DNA of 64,000 bases from assembly GCF_016908775.1 (NCBI RefSeq), contig NZ_JAFBEP010000006.1, positions 1-64,000 of the forward strand, read 5' to 3'. This DNA is from Defluviitalea raffinosedens. GTDB taxonomy: Bacteria; Bacillota; Clostridia; Lachnospirales; Defluviitaleaceae. The notes under the pieces were generated by a model that made no database searches, was not told where the DNA came from, and saw only the letters and a list, made by a program, of their open reading frames with translations. This document shows positions 52,146 to 61,289 of the stretch, in pieces; the first letter of the stretch is position 1; every line of letters begins with the position of its first letter. The position numbers and the translations under genes are program-made.

Positions 52146-52418
52146 TTAATTTTGCTCATGGCGTGGATTCATTTTTACAAACATGGCTGCCTTTGTAATC
52201 GCTGAAAGCACATCTACATCAAATTGCTGCTGAAGTGTATTGAGTTTGGTATAAAGACGACCTTTTGCTGTAACAACATAATGAGGCTTTAATGAATTTA
52301 AAGCAATAGCGGCAATATCCATTCTGCATTTTTCGCAGCCACATGCACCTACATCTTTTACTACTTCATCTAATTGTGCAAAAACTAAATCCTCCATATA
52401 GTTTTTAATTTCCAACAT
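52146..52418 (-). CDS. comFB: ComFB family late competence protein
   Basis: A 90-aa protein with the ComFB family core EIKNYMEDLVFAQLDEVV (residues 3-20) and cysteines CGCEKCRMD near 26-34, then LPHYVVT-like LKPHYVVTAKGRLY and the C-terminal VLSAITKAAMFVKMNPRHE. ComFB is linked to competence in Bacillus, but its activity there is unknown; some relatives sense cyclic dinucleotides. Here it lies between aroK and a pilin-like gene, next to the type IV pilus locus. Confidence 0.85.
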   Translation of the reverse strand: MLEIKNYMEDLVFAQLDEVVKDVGACGCEKCRMDIAAIALNSLKPHYVVTAKGRLYTKLNTLQQQFDVDVLSAITKAAMFVKMNPRHEQN

Positions 52419-52504
52419 TATAATTCCCCCTTATATTTTTCCCAAAATATTTTATATGATTTATGAATTAATTTTCAAACTTATCCAAATTAAATTTTTG
52501 CTTT

Positions 52505-52957
52505 TCAGTTAACTTTCTGTATTTCATAGATTTTAACCCTACCTGTGCCCGGCATGACAGTTATCTTAACTTTAAAATTCTTAGATTTTAAATATAGATG
52601 TCCTCCTGAACCGGTTGTTCCTTTTACTGTAAATTTTATTTCTTTAGGCGTCGAAAATACAATCTCTTCCATTTTAATGTCAGGACTTAATTGTACTCTT
52701 TTTAAAGGAGTACCAAAAGCATTTGAAGATATAATATATAAATTCTGTGAATCATAAAATCTCAGCCAATATTTTTTACCATCTTGAATGGCTCTTTTTT
52801 GAGTGTAACGTATACTCATTTTTAACTCCTGAGCGGCATTCCTAAGTATCACTCTTTCTGGCAAATGAAAAGAAGGCATAACTATGCAGAGTAAAATAGA
52901 AAGAATACTTACAACTATGATCAATTCAATTAAAGTAAACCCGTTTTCTCTTTTCAT
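52505..52957 (-). CDS. Prepilin-type protein, GspH/FimT-like
   Basis: A 150-aa minor pilin or pseudopilin. The N-terminus MKRENGFTLIELIIVVSILS has the type III signal: cleavage after Gly6, then Phe and Glu at +5, and a hydrophobic helix. The C-terminal domain is beta-rich with SGGHLYLKSKNFKVKI near 115. AAGGAG upstream of the ATG. It is separated from the main pilus genes by aroE and yqeG but is on the same strand and close. Confidence 0.88.
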   Translation of the reverse strand: MKRENGFTLIELIIVVSILSILLCIVMPSFHLPERVILRNAAQELKMSIRYTQKRAIQDGKKYWLRFYDSQNLYIISSNAFGTPLKRVQLSPDIKMEEIVFSTPKEIKFTVKGTTGSGGHLYLKSKNFKVKITVMPGTGRVKIYEIQKVN

Positions 52958-52988
52958 ATACTCCTTCTTTCTCAGGAAAGCAGGTAAT

Positions 52989-53861
52989 CTAAAGGTTTAG
53001 TTCTTTTTTTAAACTTTGAAATAATAGATCAACGTAATTTTGAGGTACTATGATTTCGTTCCAAATTTCGTACGCTTTTATTGCCTGATAAAAAAGCATA
53101 CCAAATCCATTAACAGTTTTACATCCTGCAGCCTTTGCCATTTTTAGAAACAATGTTTCCGAAGGATTATAGATCAAATCCACTGCAGCTTGTACCTGAG
53201 TAAAAAAAGTCTCGTCTGTAACTGGAGATTGGTCTTCTCTGGGGTAAAGCCCAACAGAAGTAGTCTGAATGCACACGTCAACTGGGAAATCCTGAACAAT
53301 GAAATCAAGAGAGCCGGATTTAACGGGAACATTATAATAGCGAGAAACTGCCTGCGCAAGCTCTTGTGCCTTTTCTTGGGTACGATTAACAATCAAAATT
53401 TGCTTAGGATTTTGGGAAGCCGTAACCATTGCTGCAGCTCTGGCTGCTCCCCCTGCTCCAATGATCATTATGTTTTGCCCCCTGATGTTAATATCATTTT
53501 GCAATAAAGATTGAAGCAAACCTTCTGCGTCGGTATTATATCCAATATAACCATCTTTACTTCTCTTTAACGTATTCACTGCTCCTATTTGGTCGGCATA
53601 TCCTTCTAATTTCAAAAGAAAGGGAATGACTTCTTGTTTATATGGAACAGTGACATTTAATCCCTGAATATTTAACTGATACGCACCAACTAACGCTTCT
53701 TTTAATCCACCAGAAGGAACCTCAAAAGGGACATAAATCATGTTATTCCCCAGCATATTTGCCAAGGTATTATGAATAATAGGCGATAAAGTGTGCTTTA
53801 TAGGATGCCCTATTAAACCATATACTTTTGTACTTCCATTTATCTGATCTACATACTTCAT
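52989..53861 (-). CDS. aroE: Shikimate dehydrogenase
   Basis: AroE reduces 3-dehydroshikimate with NADPH. The 290-aa protein has GLIGHPIKHTLSPIIHN (residues 16-32), NVTVPYKQEV near 69 with the catalytic Lys, the Rossmann loop IIGAGGAARAAA near 132 and GFGMLFYQA near 253. Its ATG overlaps the yqeG stop. The yqeG-aroE neighbourhood also occurs in Bacillus. Confidence 0.96.
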   Translation of the reverse strand: MKYVDQINGSTKVYGLIGHPIKHTLSPIIHNTLANMLGNNMIYVPFEVPSGGLKEALVGAYQLNIQGLNVTVPYKQEVIPFLLKLEGYADQIGAVNTLKRSKDGYIGYNTDAEGLLQSLLQNDINIRGQNIMIIGAGGAARAAAMVTASQNPKQILIVNRTQEKAQELAQAVSRYYNVPVKSGSLDFIVQDFPVDVCIQTTSVGLYPREDQSPVTDETFFTQVQAAVDLIYNPSETLFLKMAKAAGCKTVNGFGMLFYQAIKAYEIWNEIIVPQNYVDLLFQSLKKELNL

Positions 53862-54367
53862 TTTACTTTCTTCCTTTGACGCTCGTAAATTTTAATTACA
53901 ATTCTTTCTAAACCTCTTTTAATTTTAGTAACCCATTCATCTCTTTCACTAACGGGAACAACCAGAATAGTTTTAATTCCTGCTTTATTCCCACCCCATA
54001 CATCAGTAAATATTTGATCTCCAATCACTACAGTGTTATCTTTATCAGTATTCATTAATTCCATAGCTTTTTTAAAACTTCTGCTCTTAGGCTTTGAAGC
54101 CTTGTGAATAGCAAAGAGCTTCAGCTTTTCATTGAATTTGATTACCCTTTCCTCTGTATTGTTTGATACCAGACAGACTTTAAACCCATTGCTTTTTAAT
54201 TCTTCAAAAAAATGAATGATTTTATCATCAGGATGGGCAACATCAAAAGGCACCAGGGTATTATCAATATCAAAAATCAGCCCTTTAATGTGATGCCTTT
54301 TTAATTCACTTATATTCAAGTCAAAGATAGACGGTATGTAATCTGTAGGAAATAACTGCTTTAACAT
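53858..54367 (-). CDS. YqeG family HAD phosphatase
   Basis: A 169-aa HAD superfamily (IIIA) hydrolase. Motif I is GLIFDIDNTLVPFD near residue 35, motif II VCLVSNNTEER near 78 and motif IV VVIGDQIFTDVWGGNKAG near 123. The substrate in bacteria is not settled; yeast relatives (Gep4) dephosphorylate phosphatidylglycerol phosphate. It separates aroE from the pilus lipoprotein gene and shares the strand. Confidence 0.93.
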   Translation of the reverse strand: MLKQLFPTDYIPSIFDLNISELKRHHIKGLIFDIDNTLVPFDVAHPDDKIIHFFEELKSNGFKVCLVSNNTEERVIKFNEKLKLFAIHKASKPKSRSFKKAMELMNTDKDNTVVIGDQIFTDVWGGNKAGIKTILVVPVSERDEWVTKIKRGLERIVIKIYERQRKKVK

Positions 54368-54390
54368 TATGCACCTCTACTTATTATGTT

Positions 54391-55689
54391 TTAGTTTTCC
54401 TCAGCATTTTCTGCATTTTCATTGGATTTAATTTCTATAAACGATGTATTGGAATCCATAAAAAGATATTGAATTCCTTTAATCTTCGCTCCCTGTTCTC
54501 CTTGATCCTCTATAACAACCAGATATCTATAAATTATATCGGAATTCGTATAATCAGACAATCGTACCTTTGCAGGAAAATCAGCAAAATATTTTCTGAT
54601 TTTTCTAGACGTATCAGGATGTACACTAACTTTTATATCCTCTTTATTCATACTTATAGATATTATATCGTCTTTAGCCGGTATGGTCGTTTTAGGAAAT
54701 TGTTCCTTATATTTTCCCTTTTCCAACATAACGTAATCTTTTAAATCTAAATCTGACAACATCTGCTCAAACATATTATAACCTGTATCATATGCATATT
54801 GAAAGTATTGATATGAATCTTTATCCTGATTCATAAATTGATTGAAAAATAATTTAATTAAAGCTTCATCTGAAACTTGAGGACTTTCCAGATAAGGTAC
54901 TCTTTGAAGAAAATCATTATTTAGAATATTCCTTCTATTTTCTTCTGAAATGTATATTTCTCCATTTTCTTTTAAACTCATCAAAGAAACTTTTTCATCT
55001 TTATTCACCAATTCTAAAATGTAAGCACATTTTACTTTTATTTCATCCTGATCTGACTCTTCTAGTATGGATTTATTTTCCTTTCTTGTATAGTAGTTTT
55101 TTTCAGCATTATAATTATATAATTGTATAAATTTTTCTTTAGAAATGACTTCCCCTTTTACAATAACATCTGTTAGAAGAGTATATCTGGGCTTATCTTC
55201 TTCAATGATTTCATAATTAACATCTTCGACATCAAGATATTTTATGATCACTTTTCCATTGACTTCAATGAAACGAGGGAAATGAATATTTGTTGTTAAA
55301 AACTGGTTTTCAAATTTCTCCTCTAATTCAGGCGCCATATATCCTTTTAAAAGTTTAAAAACATATTCTTTAATTAAAGCATATTCATTCCAATATTCAT
55401 CATTTAATTTTTTGGGGTAGGCATTGAGTACAAGGATTTCTTCTTCCGAAACACTAAAAAACTGCCTGAAAAATTTTATCAGTTCATTTTTCAATAAATC
55501 AAATTCATTACCATAATCGGCAAGAAAATTTTCCTCATTATTTTCTTCCTCAGTGCTTTCTGAATTCATTATATTACTTATTTCCCTGGAAGAGGTACCT
55601 AAAACACTACAACCTGCAAAAAGGGCCATCATCAGAATTACACTTACCCATAGTTTCACTGTTCTCTTCAATACTTTCACTTCCTTCAT
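54391..55689 (-). CDS. Lipoprotein of unknown function in the pilus locus
   Basis: A 432-aa protein with an N-terminal signal and lipobox (L-F-A-G-C near residue 27), so it is probably anchored to the outer face of the membrane. An acidic linker rich in Glu and Asn follows. The rest is soluble alpha/beta with no motif I recognise. The ATG overlaps the stop of the large PilX-like gene; a TTG six codons later (AAGGAAG upstream) is also possible. Position suggests a pilus-related role, but this is only by context. Confidence 0.75.
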   Translation of the reverse strand: MKEVKVLKRTVKLWVSVILMMALFAGCSVLGTSSREISNIMNSESTEEENNEENFLADYGNEFDLLKNELIKFFRQFFSVSEEEILVLNAYPKKLNDEYWNEYALIKEYVFKLLKGYMAPELEEKFENQFLTTNIHFPRFIEVNGKVIIKYLDVEDVNYEIIEEDKPRYTLLTDVIVKGEVISKEKFIQLYNYNAEKNYYTRKENKSILEESDQDEIKVKCAYILELVNKDEKVSLMSLKENGEIYISEENRRNILNNDFLQRVPYLESPQVSDEALIKLFFNQFMNQDKDSYQYFQYAYDTGYNMFEQMLSDLDLKDYVMLEKGKYKEQFPKTTIPAKDDIISISMNKEDIKVSVHPDTSRKIRKYFADFPAKVRLSDYTNSDIIYRYLVVIEDQGEQGAKIKGIQYLFMDSNTSFIEIKSNENAENAEEN

Positions 55690-58364
55690 TCATCAATTTG
55701 CCTTAAAGTTTTCATTTCGAAACGAACGCCTTTGTAGGCTTGAGTATTTTTAATATCAATCACCGATTTAGAACTAAAATCCACCTTTTGAATGTTCTCA
55801 AAATCAATACTGGGTTTTAAAATCTGCACAACATCACTGGTATTCCCTAGATAATTTGTGAATCCTAAATAATCTAAAATCACTCTTTTCATTGAACGGT
55901 CCTGACATCTAATATCAAAAAAGACATTTGGATCGTATTCGATCTTTAAATCATTCTTAATAAGGATCCCTGCATATGCTCCCTTTGCTAATTCTTCTGT
56001 AAAAATCTGTTCTTCCATACCATCTCCATTCGCATCCTTTATTCTGCCTTTTGAAATCATGACGCCTGTAAATTTTTCTACTCCGTCAAATACTACTCTT
56101 CCATTAGAAATAATAAGACCATAAAATTCTTTTTTACTCGAAGTGTCTGCTTTAAGAGTAAGAGTTCCCGATCCTTTATCTATGATTACGGTTTTAATTG
56201 GTTTATGACGCTTATCATAAAAACTTCCTATATCCAATTCTTTATTTTCATAATAATCGCTATTGTATATATAAACAGGCTGATCCTCTTTCCATCCCAT
56301 AATGGGGTCTAAAGCGTCCAATGGTTGTAATTTATTTACCACATCAGAATGATTACTAATGATATCACCATGAAATATCATTTCTACAGGAAGTGGGTGA
56401 TCGGCAGAACTTGCATCAATACCTTTATAAAAAATATCTCTTTTAATAAACATATATCCTTGAATACCACGATAATTGCTCAGCAAATCGTAATTCGTTA
56501 TTCCATCAATAAAATAATTCCTTTTATAAGGATTAATAGTTCTATCCTCACCTTTTAAAAATTCTAATCCGTTGCTTATGATTTTTTTAATCGTATAGCT
56601 GCTGCCTGCAAATATTTTTTCATTCCATTTAGAATTAATAACTCCAAGCGCACTTTCATCTACCTTTCCTCTATTGAACAAATTTTTCAATTCTTCAGGA
56701 TCATCAAATAAAGAATGGTTCCTTATTTTTTCCGGGCTATAATTTTCAAGCGATGGATCAGGATTACCTCGATAAACTTTTCCTTCTGTATCCGAAGCAT
56801 TCATTGCACTAATCATATATGGAGCATAAAAATAATTTCCTGCTGACTCCTTTAAATTCAATCTAATTCTGTTAGTATTAATAGAATTTTTGAATAATTT
56901 AAGATAAATTGGATCACTGTCAGGTGGAAAGGCATACGCATCTATACTGTTCACTTCTTCATAAGGTGCACCTACACTTTCATATAATGCACTAAAATTT
57001 TCCCCTTCATCAAAACTTATAAAAGCATTTCCATGAATAAATACATTCTTTCCTATGGAGATTTGAGTATTTTCTCCCATCGCATAGATCCCACTGGACT
57101 TATTTGGATCAGGATCTGAAGAATGAATATCAAAATTAGTGATGCCAAAGACACTTCCTGTAATCGTTATATCTGCCTCATTACCATTTCCTTTAACGTA
57201 ACGGTCAATGGCAATATCATTATCAATGTATACATCTCCATAAATATTAATCTTTTGTCCTTCTACTCTATCCTTTAAAAATCTCTCAGTATTATACTTC
57301 CCGGCAGAATTAATGTACGGATAATCATCTTCAATCACAACAGAATTAGCAAATACATCCCCATGAACTGTAATAGCCGTGTCTCCATCATTTGGTTTCT
57401 TAATTGTATGAAGATTGGACAGTGTAATTACATCTCCATAAACAGTTAATCTGCCTCCGTGAGATACATAGATGCCTCCGTATTCCTCTAATTCTGGGTA
57501 TACTTTTTTGCCGTTGCTTCTTACTACTTTATGGGGAGGAATATACCCTTTTGCCCGAATATCTCCCTCAATTATAACTTGTGCATCATTTGTAATAACC
57601 AAATCTCCAAAAGTTAATATTGGGCTTCTAAATGTATTAGGGATTAAGTTCTCATCCATCCATCTATATTCTTCCAAAAAAAACTCCTTATGGCCTATTA
57701 AATCAGAAATAACTATGTCTCCTTCTAATATGATTTTAGAGATTATTTCTGCTGAAAAAGGTTCTTTTTTTAAGGTCGCAGTAGACAATACTTTTAACCC
57801 TTCCACTTTTCCTGACTTTATTTTTGGTTTTAATTCCGCATGAACAACAGAGTAATTTTTTTCATTCTTAATGACATAATCAATCTCCATCAAAACCGCA
57901 TCAGGTTCACAAATGGTATTTACTGTTATTGTTTTAATTGCTTTTTCTTTTAAGAGATCTTGGTATCGATTCAATAAAATAAATTCTCCTTCATAAGGGG
58001 AAGAATTACTGGGATCTATATTATATGTAAGTTTAGAATAATCCGGGCTTGGCATAAATTCTTCAAGATTTTTAGGCTTAAGAGGTGCAATTTCATTTTT
58101 TGCTTCTTTAGACGATTCTTCCATAAGTTTTGGCATTTCTTCTATAAGTCTTTTATTTAGTTGATCCACTATTTTCTCTGCCCCGGATTGAGCTGCATAG
58201 TAAAGACTGGAAGTATTTTTATAAGCTTGGCTCATTTCCATATGAAAAGAAGCTACTCCGGCAATTCCTCCTCCTATCATCAACATGCACATTACCAGGA
58301 GCATAACCAGAAGCAGCGCATTTCCTTCTTCTTTGATCCATAATTCTTTAATTTTCTTTTTCAT
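55686..58364 (-). CDS. Giant PilX-like protein with beta-helix region
   Basis: An 892-aa protein. Residues 16-38 form an N-terminal membrane helix after KEEGN, similar to PilX-type minor pilins (no Glu at +5). Residues 200-460 have repeated rungs of the form hydrophobic-x-G-D-V/I: LEGDI at 213, IEGDI at 265, VYGDV at 308, VHGDV at 333, IYGDV at 374, ITGSV at 401. This suggests a right-handed or bactofilin-like beta-helix. The C-terminal part also shows YGLIISNGRVVFDG and FTGVMISKGRI, as in PilX-type families. Ordinary PilX proteins are about 150-250 aa, so this is very large. Likely a tip or surface component of the pilus. Confidence 0.75.
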   Translation of the reverse strand: MKKKIKELWIKEEGNALLLVMLLVMCMLMIGGGIAGVASFHMEMSQAYKNTSSLYYAAQSGAEKIVDQLNKRLIEEMPKLMEESSKEAKNEIAPLKPKNLEEFMPSPDYSKLTYNIDPSNSSPYEGEFILLNRYQDLLKEKAIKTITVNTICEPDAVLMEIDYVIKNEKNYSVVHAELKPKIKSGKVEGLKVLSTATLKKEPFSAEIISKIILEGDIVISDLIGHKEFFLEEYRWMDENLIPNTFRSPILTFGDLVITNDAQVIIEGDIRAKGYIPPHKVVRSNGKKVYPELEEYGGIYVSHGGRLTVYGDVITLSNLHTIKKPNDGDTAITVHGDVFANSVVIEDDYPYINSAGKYNTERFLKDRVEGQKINIYGDVYIDNDIAIDRYVKGNGNEADITITGSVFGITNFDIHSSDPDPNKSSGIYAMGENTQISIGKNVFIHGNAFISFDEGENFSALYESVGAPYEEVNSIDAYAFPPDSDPIYLKLFKNSINTNRIRLNLKESAGNYFYAPYMISAMNASDTEGKVYRGNPDPSLENYSPEKIRNHSLFDDPEELKNLFNRGKVDESALGVINSKWNEKIFAGSSYTIKKIISNGLEFLKGEDRTINPYKRNYFIDGITNYDLLSNYRGIQGYMFIKRDIFYKGIDASSADHPLPVEMIFHGDIISNHSDVVNKLQPLDALDPIMGWKEDQPVYIYNSDYYENKELDIGSFYDKRHKPIKTVIIDKGSGTLTLKADTSSKKEFYGLIISNGRVVFDGVEKFTGVMISKGRIKDANGDGMEEQIFTEELAKGAYAGILIKNDLKIEYDPNVFFDIRCQDRSMKRVILDYLGFTNYLGNTSDVVQILKPSIDFENIQKVDFSSKSVIDIKNTQAYKGVRFEMKTLRQIDE

Positions 58365-58383
58365 TTAAACTAAAAACCCCCTT

Positions 58384-59409
58384 TTAATAGGTGGCAATAC
58401 GATAATCGTGCGAATAAAGATCTACCATGTCTTTTAAAATTTTAGAACCATTCTTTTTATCTCTGACAACAATTCTGATGATATAATTATTCTGTGGAAT
58501 TGTCTGAGTTTTTCGCTCTATAAAAATATTGCCTTCCGGATCATTCTGAATTGGAAAAATACCAATATTTTTATCCAGTTGGTTTACTTCATCTCTTCGA
58601 TAAACTATAAATAGTACATTGGATTTCGTATTATTTTCAAGTCGAATGCTTAATTTAAATGCTTCCAAGTCTACTTCTGAGGCATCTAAATAAATCTCAA
58701 CTCTATCATCAGATACTAATGGGACAGGAAAAGAAGATACATACCGAACTACAATTTTACAATTAAGAGGAACTGTACTTTCCTCCTGTAAATCCACCTG
58801 AATTTTGTCAGCTGGGTAATTCATTTTAATGCTCCAATTGCTTCCGTTGTAATTGAAATAATCGGCAAAATTGGGTACGTTTGTACAATTGTAAGGATTG
58901 AAAATACTAATATTAGAAGGAGAAAGACTTAATTCTGTAATGGTATCTGGCATAAGTGATGGTACTTCAATCTTTTTTCCTTCATCAATATGTACTAATG
59001 TAAGGACTTGATCAGCCATTAACTGATATTGTGTTTGATTTGTTTCTGTCTGCTTAATATAAACGTCATATTCATATTCTTTTCCGTTAAAAGCTTGATT
59101 AAATATACAATAGTCCGTATCATTAGAGTTTAAGAATAAGGCCAGCGACTTTGGTTCTTCCCCTTCTTCCAATAATTCACCGTTCATCAATCGTTTTTCA
59201 ATTGCCTTCTTTATCTCTTCTGATAAATTCTGTGCCATAATGGCGGCTTCATAACAGCGTCTGCCGAATATAGCATTTTTTAAGGCACTAAAACTCATAG
59301 TCAAAATTGACAGAATAGAAAAAGAAAAAATAGTCACGGCAACCAGTACTTCAATGTATGAAAATCCCGGCTCATTTTCATCCTTAAAAAACTTACAAAT
59401 TTTGCCCAT
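58384..59409 (-). CDS. Prepilin-type protein, PilV-like
   Basis: A 341-aa pilin-like protein with a type III signal: DENEPGFSYIEVLVAVTIFS (cleavage after Gly15, then Phe, Glu at +5) and a long N-terminal helix. The body is beta-rich and carries a conserved-looking Asn/Ser-rich middle. It is 20 bp before the giant PilX-like gene. Longer than the usual PilV, so it may be a minor pilin with an adhesive or structural head. Confidence 0.85.
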   Translation of the reverse strand: MGKICKFFKDENEPGFSYIEVLVAVTIFSFSILSILTMSFSALKNAIFGRRCYEAAIMAQNLSEEIKKAIEKRLMNGELLEEGEEPKSLALFLNSNDTDYCIFNQAFNGKEYEYDVYIKQTETNQTQYQLMADQVLTLVHIDEGKKIEVPSLMPDTITELSLSPSNISIFNPYNCTNVPNFADYFNYNGSNWSIKMNYPADKIQVDLQEESTVPLNCKIVVRYVSSFPVPLVSDDRVEIYLDASEVDLEAFKLSIRLENNTKSNVLFIVYRRDEVNQLDKNIGIFPIQNDPEGNIFIERKTQTIPQNNYIIRIVVRDKKNGSKILKDMVDLYSHDYRIATY

Positions 59410-59435
59410 ACAACGAACTCCTCAAAAAAATACAT

Positions 59436-60701
59436 TTATTGTACTATTGTCACTTGAATATTTTCTTTAATTTCTCCCGCTTTGATTTCAAATCCATTTT
59501 TGGTATAAATATGTATTTTGTCTAAGTAGCTGCCTTTTAGCAGTACTTGCAGGGGGTATTCTGTATTGTTTTGAATAAAAATACATGTATTGAGTTCCTG
59601 ATTGTTCCGCATGGCCATCACTGTAGAATCTACAATAACTCTGCATTGATCTAAAACCATTTTCTTTTGGAAAGATTTTACCCCTTGCTCCTTTGTCTCA
59701 ATAAAGTACTCGTATCCTGTAGGGTTAAGGGTTAAATAGAAACTTACAGGACTTATGGTTCTTGCTTGCAGCGTCGTATATTCTCCTTTATTTCCTGGTC
59801 CAACTATGTAAAAATTATCTCCCGAAGCATAAATATCTTTAACTGCAATTTTAAAGTCTTTTACTTTTAACGGTAATACATTATTTCCATGTGCAAAAAG
59901 ATCTGAGGGTTTTAAATCAGATGATTTTTCTTCAATAATTCCCATTATCTGATTTTCAAATTTATTTTCGATCTTTGCCATGGGTTTAAAAGGGTTTTTA
60001 TATTTGTACTCATATTCCATAAAATTATAATTAGAATTCTCCCTTTCTGAAGGATTTAACAAAATATAAGCCAATAATTCAATTTTTGCCTGAACTTCAT
60101 CTTCTTGATACTCACTGTCTTTCCCTTTTTCCCTGGGAGTAATTTCAATCGTATTGATCACAAAAGGTTTTACCGATGCTCCTATTTGCTCAATGAAAAC
60201 TCTTAAATCTTCGTAGCTACCAAACAGTTCTAAATTAATGAATAGCTCTCCATACTTTATAATCTCTTGATCCAAGACATCATTCGAAGGCACATCACTA
60301 TTTTCCAAACTTTCGTCGCCTAAAGCCTTTTCAGTTGGCTCTTTTAACTCAATTTTTTCTAAAGTTAAATTACTAAGTGTGATAAAATTCTGTAACAAGA
60401 CTAATTTTTGTGCTGTTTCATGATAAGGAATAATTTTCAGCTTGAAAGCATTGATACGGGTATCAAGATGAGAAATTTCATTTTGCAGAGAATTGACTTT
60501 TTTTAATTCTATATTTTTAAGTTCAAGTGTATATTTTGCATCTTTAATATCTGTATTGAGCTGCTTAATACGCTGTATTTGCACACATAATACATATTTA
60601 TAATATAGAATTCCACTACCAATGATCAGTACTGCTGTCAAAATGATGAGTTCCAGTTTATTCTCTTTGAATTTCATCTTTTTTTGATATTCCCTCCTCA
60701 T
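59436..60701 (-). CDS. pilO: PilO-like protein with long C-terminal extension
   Basis: PilO with PilN forms the inner-membrane alignment complex of type IV pili. The 421-aa protein has one membrane segment (about 18-38), a coiled coil (45-90) and a ferredoxin-like PilO region (95-215, with GELFINLELFGSYEDLRVFIE). Usual PilO is about 200 aa; here residues 230-421 add a second domain that opens KNPFKP (235-240), like the start of PilP lipoproteins. Start ATG 60701 overlaps pilN; another Met at 60677 is possible. Confidence 0.8.
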   Translation of the reverse strand: MRREYQKKMKFKENKLELIILTAVLIIGSGILYYKYVLCVQIQRIKQLNTDIKDAKYTLELKNIELKKVNSLQNEISHLDTRINAFKLKIIPYHETAQKLVLLQNFITLSNLTLEKIELKEPTEKALGDESLENSDVPSNDVLDQEIIKYGELFINLELFGSYEDLRVFIEQIGASVKPFVINTIEITPREKGKDSEYQEDEVQAKIELLAYILLNPSERENSNYNFMEYEYKYKNPFKPMAKIENKFENQIMGIIEEKSSDLKPSDLFAHGNNVLPLKVKDFKIAVKDIYASGDNFYIVGPGNKGEYTTLQARTISPVSFYLTLNPTGYEYFIETKEQGVKSFQKKMVLDQCRVIVDSTVMAMRNNQELNTCIFIQNNTEYPLQVLLKGSYLDKIHIYTKNGFEIKAGEIKENIQVTIVQ

Positions 60702-61275
60702 TCCTCATTTGCAGTGTTACTTCGTATTTTACAACTTGCAATCCATCAAAAGCCTTGTCTGAAAAATTATTTTTTGATTTTACTTCTTCAGTGCTTGTTT
60801 TCATCTCTACTTTTTCTACAAAGGGTAAATTAGAAAGTTGAACAACATACTCAGATACATGTTCTGCCTTTCCTGCATTGCCTTCGATTTTAATGACTTT
60901 ATTATTATTATCAACTATCAATTTTTGAAAGTACATTTCTGAAGGAAGATATCCTGTTAATAGATCTAAAACTTTTATGCTAACTATGGATTCTTTTTTT
61001 ATCTCATTTTCCAATTTCTGCATTGATTTTAGTTCTTCATTCTTTTGCTTCAATTGCTTATGGACTTCACTAATTACTTCATACTTTGAGTCTAATATTA
61101 GTGAATTGAGCTTTTTTAACTCTTGAGTCTTATTATTTATTATTTTGAAAGGTAAACTTATGCCCGAGATAACCAATAGCAAAAAACTACATCCTAAAGT
61201 TAAAAAAATAGCTTGGAGTTTTTTTCGTTTTTCTTCTAAAACATACTCTCTTGGCATCAAATTAATATCTTTCAA
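60658..61275 (-). CDS. pilN: PilN-like pilus assembly protein
   Basis: PilN links PilM to PilO. The start is taken as TTG 61275 because GGGGG lies seven bases before it and the protein then begins (M)KDINLMPREY, the conserved D-I-N-L-x-P motif that binds PilM. A membrane segment spans about 22-42 and a coiled coil plus ferredoxin-like domain follow. 205 aa. It overlaps pilO by 44 bp at the 3' end. Confidence 0.85.
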   Translation of the reverse strand: MKDINLMPREYVLEEKRKKLQAIFLTLGCSFLLLVISGISLPFKIINNKTQELKKLNSLILDSKYEVISEVHKQLKQKNEELKSMQKLENEIKKESIVSIKVLDLLTGYLPSEMYFQKLIVDNNNKVIKIEGNAGKAEHVSEYVVQLSNLPFVEKVEMKTSTEEVKSKNNFSDKAFDGLQVVKYEVTLQMRNEEGISKKDEIQRE

Positions 61276-61289
61276 ATCTATTCCCCCAT

